Shown here: positions 23,268 through 34,581 of the stretch, in pieces
Position numbering within the stretch: position 1 is the first letter of the stretch
Layout of the letters: the number at the start of each line of letters is the position of its first letter
Assembly: GCA_030180135.1 (NCBI GenBank)
Contig: CM058239.1
Coordinates: 79,553,823-79,617,822, forward strand
Source: Orychophragmus violaceus
Taxonomy: Eukaryota > Streptophyta > Magnoliopsida > Brassicales > Brassicaceae
Direction of reading: 5' to 3'
Length of the DNA: 64,000 nucleotides
Program-made: the position numbers and the translations under genes
The notes under the pieces: generated by a model
What the model was told of the DNA's origin: nothing
The model's input: only the letters and a program-made list of their open reading frames with translations
Database searches by the model: none

Positions 23268-23939
23268 TGTAAGATTATGGGTGTTTTCCATGGTTTAATT
23301 CTCAATTACAACCTAACACAAATCCTTAAACAGATCTAGGTTCTCGTCAAATGAATCATAAAGCAAACCTGATCACTACCTTTCAGATTGCAGCGGAATG
23401 GATGGTAATGATGAGATCGGCTAGAACAGATGGTAACACCTATTCCTCCTTGAGTATCCACACTCTTACAAGCAAGGGACGGCTGCTAGACCAAAGAGAT
23501 GGATGAATCAGAGAGAGAGATTAGAGAGAGAGACTCGCGGCCAAGCTTAGAAAATCGCAGGAAGCTTAGCTTCCTTAGGGTTTTCTAATTCTCTTATATC
23601 TCATTAATGGGCCCAAGTCATTAGACTAATGGCTCATTAATCTTTTGGGCCCAAAACACAAATTAGACAAAAAGCCTGTATTTTGTCTGGCCCAAAACTC
23701 TGATCCAATACAGTAAATGCCATTGCATCTTACCGTATTATTTCCATTTAACTTTCCCGTTAGCTATGGTGTGTGACCCTTCGGGATCATACAATACTGG
23801 TAATAAGTCCTAAACTTATAGATCATGAGCGGACTCTAGCAAGCCATCATGATCACCCAGTATTTATGACTTATGTCTGATCTCGACACTTATCATACTT
23901 TCTAGAGATAGTACGGTAGATTTCAGGACATTCCCAACA
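23268..23939 (-). repeat. 3' LTR of copia element 1
   Basis: 672 bp, almost identical to 30482-31153. The purine-rich tract ACAAGTGGGAGAT (minus strand, 23940-23952) abuts its inner end. Confidence 0.95.
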
Positions 23940-24816
23940 ATCTCCCACTTGTACTGGAATTCTACAAAGGACATTCCCAACAATCTTCCGATTGTACTGG
24001 AATCCTACATTCCCTAGTCCTTTTGTCTTAATATCTCGATCTGGCATAAGGCAAGATGCGTGTCATCCTTATATAGCCAGACCATGTTTATCGGAACAGA
24101 TTTGATACTGACAATTCAAACGACTTGGGAAAGTCCGTTTGGGAATGGCCATTCTCTTACCAGCTATCAAATCTCTGATTGGCCTAGAGATATTACCTCC
24201 GTTAAACGGCAGGGACAAATCCCATCTTGTTCCATCACTATGAACTACACAATTCATAATACACCCAACCAAGGTCCGTATAGCTCCCAGTTACGAAACA
24301 GCGTTAGACAATGATCAAAGCGTATTACTCCATGTGCAGCCACATGCATGCGAACTCAGGTCTAAGGACTATACTCTATAGTCGTATATGAGAACCTCTT
24401 ATGACACAGATATTAATATCTTGTAGAGTTCTCATCAGCGGGCCATGTCCGGTCATATGTTCCCCTACATATACCTATGTGTCGACTTTGATGCCGCGCA
24501 TCTATGACCCCTCGAAACTTGGTCATAAGTCTCAACACAATCTAGTCTCTACAGGTTGTTGGTGTTCCAATTTCAACAACCTTCGACTATGGACACTATG
24601 ATTTATGTCACTTCGTTAAATATGGGGTTTCAGGATCAAGTCTACTCATGTACTTCGATGACCCATATATAATGACATGAATCATTTTGGAACGATTATT
24701 TTATATCACAGTTAAAAATAATCCAGAAATAAAATTTCATTAACATTTAAAATGTTTACATGAACCAATCAAAATAACTAAAACAAAAGCCCTCACAACT
24801 CCCACTCAAAAAGAGA
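23940..24816 (-). other. 3' noncoding region of copia element 1, conserved in copia element 3
   Basis: No coding frame of note. Reverse-complemented it parallels 42200-43045 of the plus-strand copia element, including GTTGTTGAAATTGGAACACC and GCGCGGCATC. Similarity over ~800 bp of noncoding sequence in elements whose coding parts have diverged suggests a function (packaging, RNA stability or 3' processing), though this is inference. Confidence 0.6.
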
Positions 24817-27800
24817 TTACATTTGAATATCTCTAATTCCTACAGCAGCAGTATGCAACTCGTGCTTAGGTCTCGGGAGTGGCTTTGTCAACGGGTCAGC
24901 CACGTTCTCATCAGTGGGAACTCTGCTGACCATCACTTCGCCTCTATTCACTATATCACGAATCAGGTGATACCTTCTCATAATGTGTTTGGATTTCTGA
25001 TGATGTCTCGGTTCCTTGGCTTGAGCAATTGCACCATTGTTGTCACAATACAGTGCCAAAGGCTCAGTGGCATTAGGGAATACACCGAGTTCAATCAAGA
25101 AGTTCCTAATCCAAACTCCTTCCTTCGCAGCTTCTGAAGCAGCGATGTATTCAGCTTCAGTTGTGGAATCTGCTACGGTGCTCTGCTTGGAACTCTTCCA
25201 ACTTACTGCACCGCCATTCAGACAGAAGATGTAGCCAGACTGTGACCGGAAATCATCCTTATCTGTCTGAAAACTTGCATCCGTGAATCCACTGATTTCA
25301 AGCACTTCACTTCCTCCGTAAACCAAGAACTTATCCTTAGTATTCCTCAAATACTTCAGGATATTCTTTACGGCAATCCAGTGACTCTCACCTGGATTAG
25401 ACTGGTACCTACTCGTCATGCTTAGTGCATAAGCAACATCAGGACGAGTACAGATCATGGCATACATGATAGATCCTATAGCCGAAGCATAAGGAATCCT
25501 ACTCATGCGCTTAAGCTCATCAGGTGTCTTAGGACACTGATCCTCGCTTAGTGAAGCACCATGTATCATTGGCGTGAACCCCTTCTTGGATTTATCCATT
25601 CCGAATCGATGCAGGACTTTATCTATATAAGCATCTTGACAAAGTCCAATCAGCTTTTTAGATCTGTCTCTAAAGATTCGGATTCCAAGAACATACGCGG
25701 CTTCACCCATGTCCTTCATGGAAAAACAACTTCCCAGCCAGTCTTTAACAGACTTCAGCATTGGAATATCATTTCCAAGAAGCAATATGTCATCGACATA
25801 TAGGATAAGAAACGCCACTTTGCTCCCACTAGTTTTCTTATACACACATTGTTCCTCTTGGTTTCTGATGAAGTCAAAGTTCTTTATTGCTTCATCAAAA
25901 CGAAGATTCCAACTCCTCGATGCTTGCTTCAATCCATAAATGGATTTGTGAAGCTTGCATACTTTCCCAGCATTCTTAGGATCAATGTAACCGTCAGGTT
26001 GTGTCATATACACATCCTCCTCCAAGATTCCATTCAGGAAGGCGGTTTTCACATCCATCTGCCAAATCTCATAATCATAATAAGCGGCAGTTGCTAGGAG
26101 AATCCGAATTGATTTCATCATTGCCACTGGTGAATAGGTTTCATCATAGTCTATACCATGAATTTGCTTGAAACCTTTTGCCACCAACCTGGCTTTGTAA
26201 ATTTGGACATTTCCCTCCACGTCTATCTTCTTCTTGAAGATCCATTTACACTCGATGGCTTTTGCACCAGCAGGTAAATCAACCAGTGAAAACACTCGGT
26301 TAGCAGACATGGAGTCCATCTCGGATTCTGTGGCTTCACGCCACTTTAAGGAGTCAGGGCCCATCATGGCTTCTGCAAAGTTCGAGGGTTAATCACCGTC
26401 AATGATCAAAAGATCATGGCAATTAGTCACAAGGAATCCCTGATATCTATCAGGTTCCTGACGGATCCTTCCGGATCTTCGAACTTCAGGTACTGCAGGT
26501 TCAGGTTCTATTACAACTTCATGTAATTCATCCTGCTGTTCTTCCTCATTAGGTTGAACAGGTTCCTGTCCTTCTTGAATTTCATCAAGTTGTACCTTAC
26601 TCCCACTATCTTTTCTAGAGAGAAACTCTCTTTCAAGAAAAGTACAATCCCGAGCAACAAATATTTTGTTCTCGGATCGCAGATAGAAGTAATAAGCCTT
26701 GGTATCCCTAGGATAACCAATGAAGTAGCATTTGTCAGATTTTGGTGTAAGCTTGTCTGAGATTAATCTTTTGACATAGGCTTCACAACCCCAAATTCTG
26801 AGAAAAGACATTGCTGGAGCTTTTCCAGTCCATATCTCATATGGTGTCTTTGCTACTGCCTTTGATGGCACTCTGTTCAGTGTGAACGTTGCGGTGAGCA
26901 AAGCATATCCCCAAAGGGATATAGGAAGGTCTGTGTGACTCATCATGGATCGGACCATATCTAACAATGTCCGATTCCTTCTCTCAGACACACCATTCCA
27001 CTGAGGTGTTCCAGGAGGTGTGAGTTGGGAGATAATCCCACACTCACTCAGATGATCACGAAATTCCTGGCTCAAGTATTCTCCTCCTCGGTCCGACCGA
27101 AGAGCCTTAATACTTTTACCAAGCTGGTTCTGTACTTCATTCTGGAATTCCTTGAACTTTTCAAAGGTTTCCGACTTATGTTTCATCAAGTAGACATATC
27201 CATATCTACTGAAATCATCAGTGAATGTAATGAAGTACTGAAAGTTTCCTCTAGCACTTGTGGACATTGGGCCACACACGTCAGTATGTATCAGGCCCAA
27301 TAGTTCACTGGCCCTTTCTGTGGGTTTATTGAAAGGGGCCCGTGTCATTTTGCCCATTAGACAAGATTCGCATTGCTCACAAGACTCAAAGTCAAATGAG
27401 CCCAAGAGTCCATTTGAATGGAGCCTCTTGACGCGTTTCTCACTAATGTGCCCCAAACGACAATTCCAGAGAAACGTTTCATTTTCTTCGTTAGATTTGA
27501 ACCGTTTTGCATTTATGTTATATACTGGAGCAGATTGATCCAGCATGTACAGCCCATTTATAAGAGGGGCACAACCATAGAACATATCATTAAGATTAAA
27601 GGAACACAATTTATTCTTAATAGAAAAATCAAATCCTTGCAAATCCAACAATGAAACTGAAATGATATTTCTGCTTATAGCAGGTACAAAATAACAATTC
27701 TCAAGTTCTAAAATCAATCCAGAAGGTAAAGACAACAAATAAGTGCCAACGGCCAGTGCTGGAACCTTCGCTCCATTGCCAACCCGCAACTCTACTTGCC

Positions 27801-28776
27801 CTTGCTTCAACCTTCTACTGTTGCTGAGCGCCTGCATATTAGTACAAATATGAGCCCCACATCCAGTATCTAATACCCAAGTGGTATTATCAGAAGTAGT
27901 AGTATTTACTTCAATAACAAAAATACCTGAAGATTTAGTCTCGAAGGACTTCTTCTTCTTCAGACTTTCCTGGTATTTCTTACAGTCCCTGCGATAATGC
28001 CCTGCCTCTTTGCAAAAGTGGCAGATATCAGAAGGCCCAGCTTTAGACACGGGCTTGGGCTTGGCCTTTTCATTGCTGACTACCTTGCCCTTTCCCTTGT
28101 CTGCAGCGGATTTCTTGAAACCCTTGCCCTTCTGAACCATGAGTACAGACGACTCCTTGGTCTTCTTCAGATTCGGTTCTGCAGTTTTGAGCATACCATG
28201 TAGCTCAGGCAAAGTCTTTATCAACCCATGCATATTATAGTTCAAAATGAACTGGTCATATGCAGGAGTAAGAGACTGCAGAACGATATCACAAGCAAGC
28301 TCTTGGCTTATAGGACAGTCGAGCCTAGTCAAATGATCGAGATAACCCATCATTTTCAGAACATGTGGACTCACTGCTGCATCCTTAGCCATTTTACAGT
28401 CCAAGAGATTCTTAACAGTTTGGAATCTCTCTGTACGAGCCTGCTCCTGAAACAACGCTTTCAGATTTGCCATCAGCTCCATGGGACAAGTCAGGCCTTC
28501 CCACTGCATCTGCAGTTCGGGAGCCATTGTCGCCAACATCAGGCAAATCACGTCATTAGCATCTGAAGAATGCGTATCCCAAGCATTCTTCACAGCTTGT
28601 GCGGCATTATTCGCAGGTCTAGGAGAGAGAGCTCTTTCAATGACATAAGCCTTCTTCTCCTGCCTGAGCACAAGTCTCAGGTTCCTGGACCAGTTCAGGA
28701 AGTTTGATCCGTTCAGTTTGTCCTTCTCAAGGGTAGACCGGATCGAGAAAGTGTTTTGAGTTGTTGTGCTTGACAT
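24817..28776 (-). pseudogene. Gag-pol polyprotein of copia element 1 with a single in-frame stop
   Basis: ATG at 28776 (MSSTTTQNTFSIRS). Domains in order: UBN2-type gag (about 1-220), zinc knuckle CHFCKEAGHYRRDC, protease WVLDTGCGAHIC (D-T-G), integrase HHCC region (ending CEQCESC), integrase core with HTDVCGPMS, RSDRGGEY and VSERRNRT, then RT (WQMDVKTAFLNG, YVDDILLLGND) and RNase H (STTEAEYIAASEA, YCDNNGAI), ending at 24817. At 26386-26388 the frame reads GGT GAT TAA CCC and continues open in the same frame for 516 residues. One nonsense change therefore separates a 795-residue part from RT/RNase H. All catalytic motifs are present. It is probably inactive unless the stop is read through. 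Confidence 0.92.
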
Positions 28777-30467
28777 AGCTGAAAATATGAGACAATAGAG
28801 ATTTAGTTATTATGTTCATAAAAGAGCAATCTTAACAACTTATAAGAAAACTCGCATTGTATTCAAAATTTCTTTGTTTTAACCTCATAAGAATACAATG
28901 ATTCCGAGACCCATGTTTAGCTAAATCCAAAGTGGGCCACTGGCCGTCACCCAGAATTAGCTATACTTGGTAAGCATACACACAGCTAGTTATAACCAAT
29001 AACTCTCGGTTGTGAATTGGACCCGAGGCCCAAATTCACCAGATGTCTCAAGGCCCGGGACTCCCGATGGCCCAGTCAAGGAAACCAATCTCTTACAGCC
29101 AAATAATCACTAAAATCTGGGACTCCCAATGAAATTAGTGACTATATACTACTTTACTTACGCGAAAACAGACACCTCACACTGTAAGCCATATCTGTAA
29201 TCAAGTAAGCGTTAAGTAGCTGACAAGATTGGAAAGACATCCAAGCTTGATATTGTTTTTGAGGATTTTTAAGTTTTATTTCCAAAAATAGAAGATTACT
29301 ATTTTGGGAAACTTTCTTATTTTAGAAACTTTCTAAATTTAGTAACTTACTAAAATAGAAATTTCTAATTTAAATATTTCATTAAATATTTTGGGTTGGG
29401 TCACAAATTATAGGCCCAATTCTTTGGCCCAAGACCATAGAATTCCAGCTGGCCCAATAATTTGACATAACCGATCCGGTTTATTAATTCTGGTCCAAGA
29501 CCAAATTAACTATCAAAACCATCGGTTATTTACTAAACCAGACCAGCTCTAAATTATTTGGTCCAACCAAATCAAACTTAGACCAGCCTTCGGTTTAGGT
29601 TAAAATTCAATTTTATGAATTTAAATCCGGTTTAACCAGAAATAAAATTATTTCGAGCAAACCGCGATTTGGGTTAACCGCTTGAACCACCAATTAAATT
29701 GGATCGGTTCAGTTAAATCCAAAACCGGGAAGAAACACCTAGTGTTTTAGCCAATTTTGATTTAACTTGCGGTTTAAGGCTTTAAACACACAATTAACCG
29801 CCAATTAAATGGACTGGTTAAATTGGTGTGGTTTTGGGCAACGAACCGCGAAGCTCGGTTTAACCGATTGACTATTCGAGGGACGTAAAATTTTAATGGG
29901 CCAAACAATCGGATCCTAGATCCAACTCGGCCCATTAACGCAATTGTGGGCCCATAATGCATCCGAGGCCCAATGATCCAACGGCGCATGTTGCGCATGC
30001 TCACGATCGCAAGATCGATCATCGCATGTGATCATCCTCGGTACAATGCATCATGGCCCACACATCACTCTCGATCCATGTTGCCTCACGATCGATAACG
30101 CTCGATCTCGGCTTAGGCATCGATCGATCATCGCATGAATCACAAGCGATCGGCTTCACTCGGCATTTAGCTTACCGAGACCAAAAGCATGTGAGGCAAA
30201 TTAGGGTTTTATATAATAGAATGAGCAATTCAATTATTAATGATCGATATATAAAACTTGTCGAGACCAAATATTTTAGCCGATATAGGGTTTAACAATT
30301 GGCTCAATTACATGCGATTAATCAACACGGCCGAGACCATACAGCCGATTATCAAACAAGATCAATCGATAATGTTTAAAGATTTCTATAATCAATTCTA
30401 CAATCAAAATTAATTCTAAACCATTAAACATTCATATGATCCAATTTCACAAGAAACCTAATGCCTA
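28777..30467 (-). other. Leader (5' untranslated region) of copia element 1
   Basis: Long, with no coding signal and few usable frames. The segment next to gag (28900-29170) parallels 38340-38580 of copia element 3. 29990-30170 is dense in CGATCGATC-type motifs. The remainder is rich in AACCGG/TTAAACC repeats. Confidence 0.6.
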
Positions 30468-30480
30468 GGCTCTGATACCA
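30468..30480 (-). other. Primer-binding site of copia element 1, tRNA-iMet type
   Basis: The minus strand reads TGGTATCAGAGCC one base inside the 5' LTR, complementary to initiator tRNA-Met. Confidence 0.92.
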
Positions 30481-30481
30481 C

Positions 30482-31153
30482 TGTAAGATTATGGGTGTTT
30501 TCCATGGTTTAATTCTCAATTACAACCTAACACAAATCCTTAAACAGATCTAGGTTCTCGTCAAATGAATCATAAAGCAAACCTGATCACTACCTTTCAG
30601 ATTGCAGCGGAATGGATGGTAATGATGAGATCAGCTAGAACAGATGGTAACACCTATTCCTCCTTGAGTATCCACACTCTTACAAGCAAGGGACGGCTGC
30701 TAGACCAAAGAGATGGATGAATCAGAGAGAGAGATTAGAGAGAGAGACTCGCGGCCAAGCTTAGAAAATCGCAGGAAGCATAGCTTCCTTAGGGTTTTCT
30801 AATTCTCTTTTATCTAATTAATGGGCCCAAGTCATTAGACTAATGGCTCATTAATCTTTTGGGCCCAAAACACAAATTAGACAAAAAGCCTGTATTTTGT
30901 CTGGCCCAAAACTCTGATCCAATACAGTAAATGCCATTGCATCTTACCGTATTATTTCCATTTAACTTTCCCGTTAGCTATGGTGTGTGACCCTTCGGGA
31001 TCATACAATACTAGTAATAAGTCCTAAACTTATAGATCATGAGCAGACTCTAGCAAGCCATCATGATCACCCAGTATTTATGACTTATGTCTGATCTCGA
31101 CACTTATCATACTTTCTAGAGATAGTACGGTAGATTTCAGGACATTCCCAACA
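30482..31153 (-). repeat. 5' LTR of copia element 1
   Basis: 672 bp, adjacent to the primer site. It carries the presumed promoter of the element on the minus strand. Confidence 0.95.
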
Positions 31154-31158
31154 GTGAG

Positions 31159-33720
31159 GATGTCCAATATGTTTGTACTGAATGGAGTTATATACATACA
31201 TATATTTAAAGGCAATAAGATTTACAGGTATGGAACATACTTACCTAGAAAAATGATTCGTCTTTGATGTATCTTCTTTATGAAAGAACGTCTACAATGT
31301 CAGCATTACTACTCCGAGTGACTCTACCGATAAGCTACCTCCTCATTGATATATGATTCAATAATGGATCATGCCGCATGTCTCTTGTTCTTTGCTTTTC
31401 CTTTCAACTTTTGAAAAACTTTTCAAAAGGGTACATCCACATATATTGCACCGGGCCTCCTAATTCAGCTTCATAGGGCAGATGTGTCGGTAAGTGCTCC
31501 ATCACGTCGAAAATGATGGTGGAAAGATCTTTTACCAATTGCATATGATTAAAATAATGTTTTTTTGAGAATTTGGATGCGACTTTTTGTAAAGTTCTTG
31601 AGCATAAGTCACGGAAAAAACCTCCAACCCCTACAATATATATATTTTATAACTGTTGGTAAATATAAAATGCTATGCTCATATTCAATTATCAAATATT
31701 CGTATTATATATACTATAAGCCCATAAAAATGTGGCAGTCATGACTCTTCATCCCTGAAAACTTATTGTTCTCCATATCAGCACAACTAGCTAAGTCGGC
31801 AGCATAGCCATCTGGGAATTTGACTGCATGTTTCACACATTTTAGTAATTTTGTTCTGGCATCAACTGTCAATGTGTACGGGAAATGAGCTTTACCCTCA
31901 CCATCAATATGTAGGTGTGGCCGAGCACATAATCGTTCTATATCATTTCTAGACATGATGATGTCTTTGGAAGTACCCTTCACACTCATAAGAGTATTCA
32001 TGACGTTGTCAAAAAAATTCTTCTCTACATGCATTAAATCAAGATTATGTCGGAGATTGAGGTCCCTCCAGTACGAAAGTCCCATAATATGCTTTCCTTG
32101 TGCAAAATATGCCACTTCCCGTAGCCAAGCTCCTTCTTTTCGTGGCAGTTTCCACCGACGTCCTTTGTTTTCAGTGGATTTACACCTTGCAATCGCTCGC
32201 TATAAACTTGCTCACCACTCAAAGCCTCATGTGGATGCTCTTTCGAGGCGTCTTTTCCCTTCAAGAAGCCTTTTTATTCTTCCTCAGTGGATGACCATAT
32301 GGAAGAAATCATTTGTGACAATCAAACTACCACGTCTTCCTTCCCTTAGGTAAATAAAAAGATTTTGTATCTTTCATGCAAATAGGGCAAGACAATCCAC
32401 CATGGGTCGTCCATCCTGATAACATCCCACATGCCGGGAAGTTGCTTATCATCCACAGCAGCACTGCTTTTAGTTTAAAATTTTCATTCAACGACACATC
32501 GTATGCATGGACTCCAGAAGACCACAATTCCCTTAACTCCTCAATAAGAGGTCGGGGAAGATATCAAGACTAGCGCGCGGATGATTTGGCCCAGAATACA
32601 GAATTGTAAGAAACAAGTATTGTGTATTCATGCACATATCAGGGGTTAAATTATATGGAGTCAAGATCACGGGCCACAACGAATGATTACAATACATGCC
32701 AAATGGATTGAACCCATCTGTACATAATCAAAGATAAACGTTACGAGGTTCTTGGGCAAACAAAGAATGTTGAGCTTGAAATGATTTACACTCCGCCGCA
32801 TCAGACATATGACAAATTTCTCCCTCCTTCGTTTGGTGCTCGGCATGCCATCTCATTGTCGATGTAGTCTTCTCGCTTTGATACATTCTATTCATTATGT
32901 CATAAATTGGTAGATACCACATACAACTGTAAGGTACTTTGGTTCTACTTTGTCTCTCGTTCGGCTTCCATATTGGTGTAGCACAAAACCGACACTTATC
33001 TTCCTGTTCGTCTTCTTTCCAGAAGATCATACAATTGTTCATGCAAACATCAATTGTATAATAGGGGAGGCCTAAATTGTGCATCAGTTTCTCTGTCTCG
33101 TAATGTGAACTTGTTGCATGGTTTCCTTCTGGTAAATACTCTATCATCAATTCACATATCGAATCCACTAACCTTTCACTCATATTATGTTCTACCTTTT
33201 TTTGCAAGACCCGAGCGGCCTAGGATAATTGGGAGTGACCTTCACGACAACAATCATATAAAGGATTGTTGGCTCCTTCTAACATGTCATAAAAAAAATT
33301 TGAATGATTATGTACAGATTCTTCACTATTACTCGCGTAATCACGAAACGCATCATTCACCATATTCACATATCTATCTTCTACTACATTGCAAACATGA
33401 CCATTCAGATCAACATTTCTCGTTCCTATATCCAAACCGATTTCTTCTCCATGCTTATACCAAACATAATAATCAGGCATAAATCCTCTACTAAACAGAT
33501 TACTCCAAATTCCTTTTTCCGTGGTTTCCGGTTTTTCGTTCTTGAAAACATTACAAGGGCAGTGAAACTTACCGCCATTGCTCAGCGCTAAAGGCTGGTT
33601 TTTGGAAAATTCCACCCTCATTTTGAAGGCTGTCAAGAAATATTATGTGGTTCATCGAACCTACTATACATCCACTCCTGATGGTAGCTATAATTATTGT
33701 AGCCTCCCGCCATGTAACTA
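31159..33720 (-). pseudogene. TNP2-like CACTA transposase gene, main part (decayed)
   Basis: Minus-strand pieces in order. N-terminal transposase-associated domain: EWMYSRFDEPHNIS near 33690, frameshift, then ALSNGGKFHCPCNVFKN and YYVWYKHGEE. An in-frame TAG follows at 33220-33222 after CCREGHSQLS. The Transposase_21 region follows: LGLPYYTIDVCMNNCMIFW, DKCRFCATPIWKP, MRWHAEH. A TGA comes after EPRNVYL (just below 32728), then CTDGFNPFGMYCNHSLWPV, GVHAYDVSLNENFKLKAVL, MLSGWTTHGGLSCPICM, CHKWFLPYGHPLRKNKKAFL, and YWRDLNLRHNLDLMHVEKN. An intact protein would cut and join element ends. Here several stops and shifts and the copia insertion make it non-functional. 31159-31710 is poorly readable. 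Confidence 0.88.
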
Positions 33721-33819
33721 GATTTCCAGGTGTGTTTCTACAAATGAAACAGAGATAGAGCTGAATTTCGACTATGTAGACATAATTGGCCACTACCATT
33801 AATGGTCATAAATGCACAT

Positions 33820-34304
33820 CCCATGAAACCGATACACCTACCACAAACAAATAAAATATAACCAAACTATATTATATTAGTATTACTAAATCAAAAACAT
33901 ACTATATGATACGACCCATAACCGACTACTTTTCCATACAAATAATGAATTGCATATTGGTCGTAACAATAGCGACAAATGAACGACTTTGTTACTACTA
34001 TACACGAAGTAGCAATTTAGTCCCCCATATAGTGACTAATTTGCGATTTTTCTATGACCCTTCACATCATACGCAGAATAGTCGCCAAATTACTGACTAT
34101 GCTGCGATTGTTTCCGGTCTCGGAAATGGTCGATAATCAGTCGTAAACCAGCGACTAAATTAGCGATAATCATTTTTGGTCGTATATTAGCGACTAATAG
34201 ACGACCATATACTGTAGTCGCAAATGTGTCTCCAAATAGTCTCAAAATGTTACGACTACAAGTACCGCAAGTTGCAGTCGCAAAAACGATGTTTTCTTTT
34301 AGTG
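33820..34304. repeat. Right subterminal region and terminus of the inner CACTA element
   Basis: TAGTCG, GCGACTA and CGACTAAATT motifs in both orientations end in TTTTCTTTTAGTG. The order of landmarks equals that of 59140-59617. GAC follows as target duplication. Confidence 0.88.
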
Positions 34305-34581
34305 GACTAACTTGCGACTTCCTAACGACTCGCCCAAATAGTCGCATAGTAATCGCCAAACCAGCTACTACTCTGCGACTAATGTTTCCGGTCTCGATCA
34401 TAGTCGTAAATTCGCGACTAAAATGGCGACTACCATTTTGGTCATAAATTAGCGACTATTAGACAACCATATATCTCTCATCGCAAACCTGTCGCATGCT
34501 TGTCTCTAAATAGTCGCAAAATGTTACGACTACAAATATAGTCGCAAGATGTAGTCGCGAAAAAGATGTTTTTATGTAGTG
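34305..34581 (+). mobile_element. Right terminus of the older CACTA element (continuation of 5693-6180)
   Basis: The sequence resumes exactly where 6180 stops when aligned with the second CACTA right end (CTTGCGACTTCC..., TTTCCGGTCTCGA, TAGTCGCAAGATGTAGTCG) and ends ATGTTTTTATGTAGTG, a CACTA terminus. TTA follows, but the left target duplication is not in the window. It abuts Helitron coding sequence in mid-gene. Confidence 0.88.

Larger units (their letters stand above)
23268..31153 (-). mobile_element. Ty1/copia element 1, complete and young
   Basis: LTRs of 672 bp each (23268-23939, 30482-31153) start TGTAAGATTATGGG and end CATTCCCAACA on the plus strand. Flanking GTGAG (23263-23267, 31154-31158) is a perfect target duplication. 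I count about six differences between the LTRs (roughly 99% identical), so insertion was recent. The order on the minus strand is LTR, tRNA-iMet primer site, 1.7 kb leader, a gag-pol frame interrupted by one stop codon, 0.8 kb 3' noncoding region, polypurine tract, LTR. It sits in the TNP2 gene of the inner CACTA element. Confidence 0.95.
6181..34304 (-). mobile_element. Inner CACTA (En/Spm-type) element, 28.1 kb with nested insertions
   Basis: The left end reads CACTACAAGAAAAC and the right end, reverse-complemented, CACTAAAAGAAAAC. The first 30 bp of the two ends match at 27 positions by eye. Flanking GAC (6178-6180 and 34305-34307) is the 3-bp target duplication expected for CACTA elements. 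Strand is given by the TNP2-like transposase (minus; 5' part near 33720, C-terminus near 22930). Subtracting two copia insertions (8.4 and 7.9 kb) leaves about 11.8 kb. The non-transposase half carries a small inverted-repeat element, an RPA-like gene and a B3/REM gene, all plus strand and all broken, which suggests captured or inserted host sequence. Confidence 0.92.

Noticed and set aside
34070..34581. Apparent ~270-bp tandem duplication of a CACTA right end
   Set aside because: Better explained as two different right ends side by side: the inner element's (to 34304) and the older element's (34305-34581), as shown by the GAC duplication and continuity with 5693-6180.
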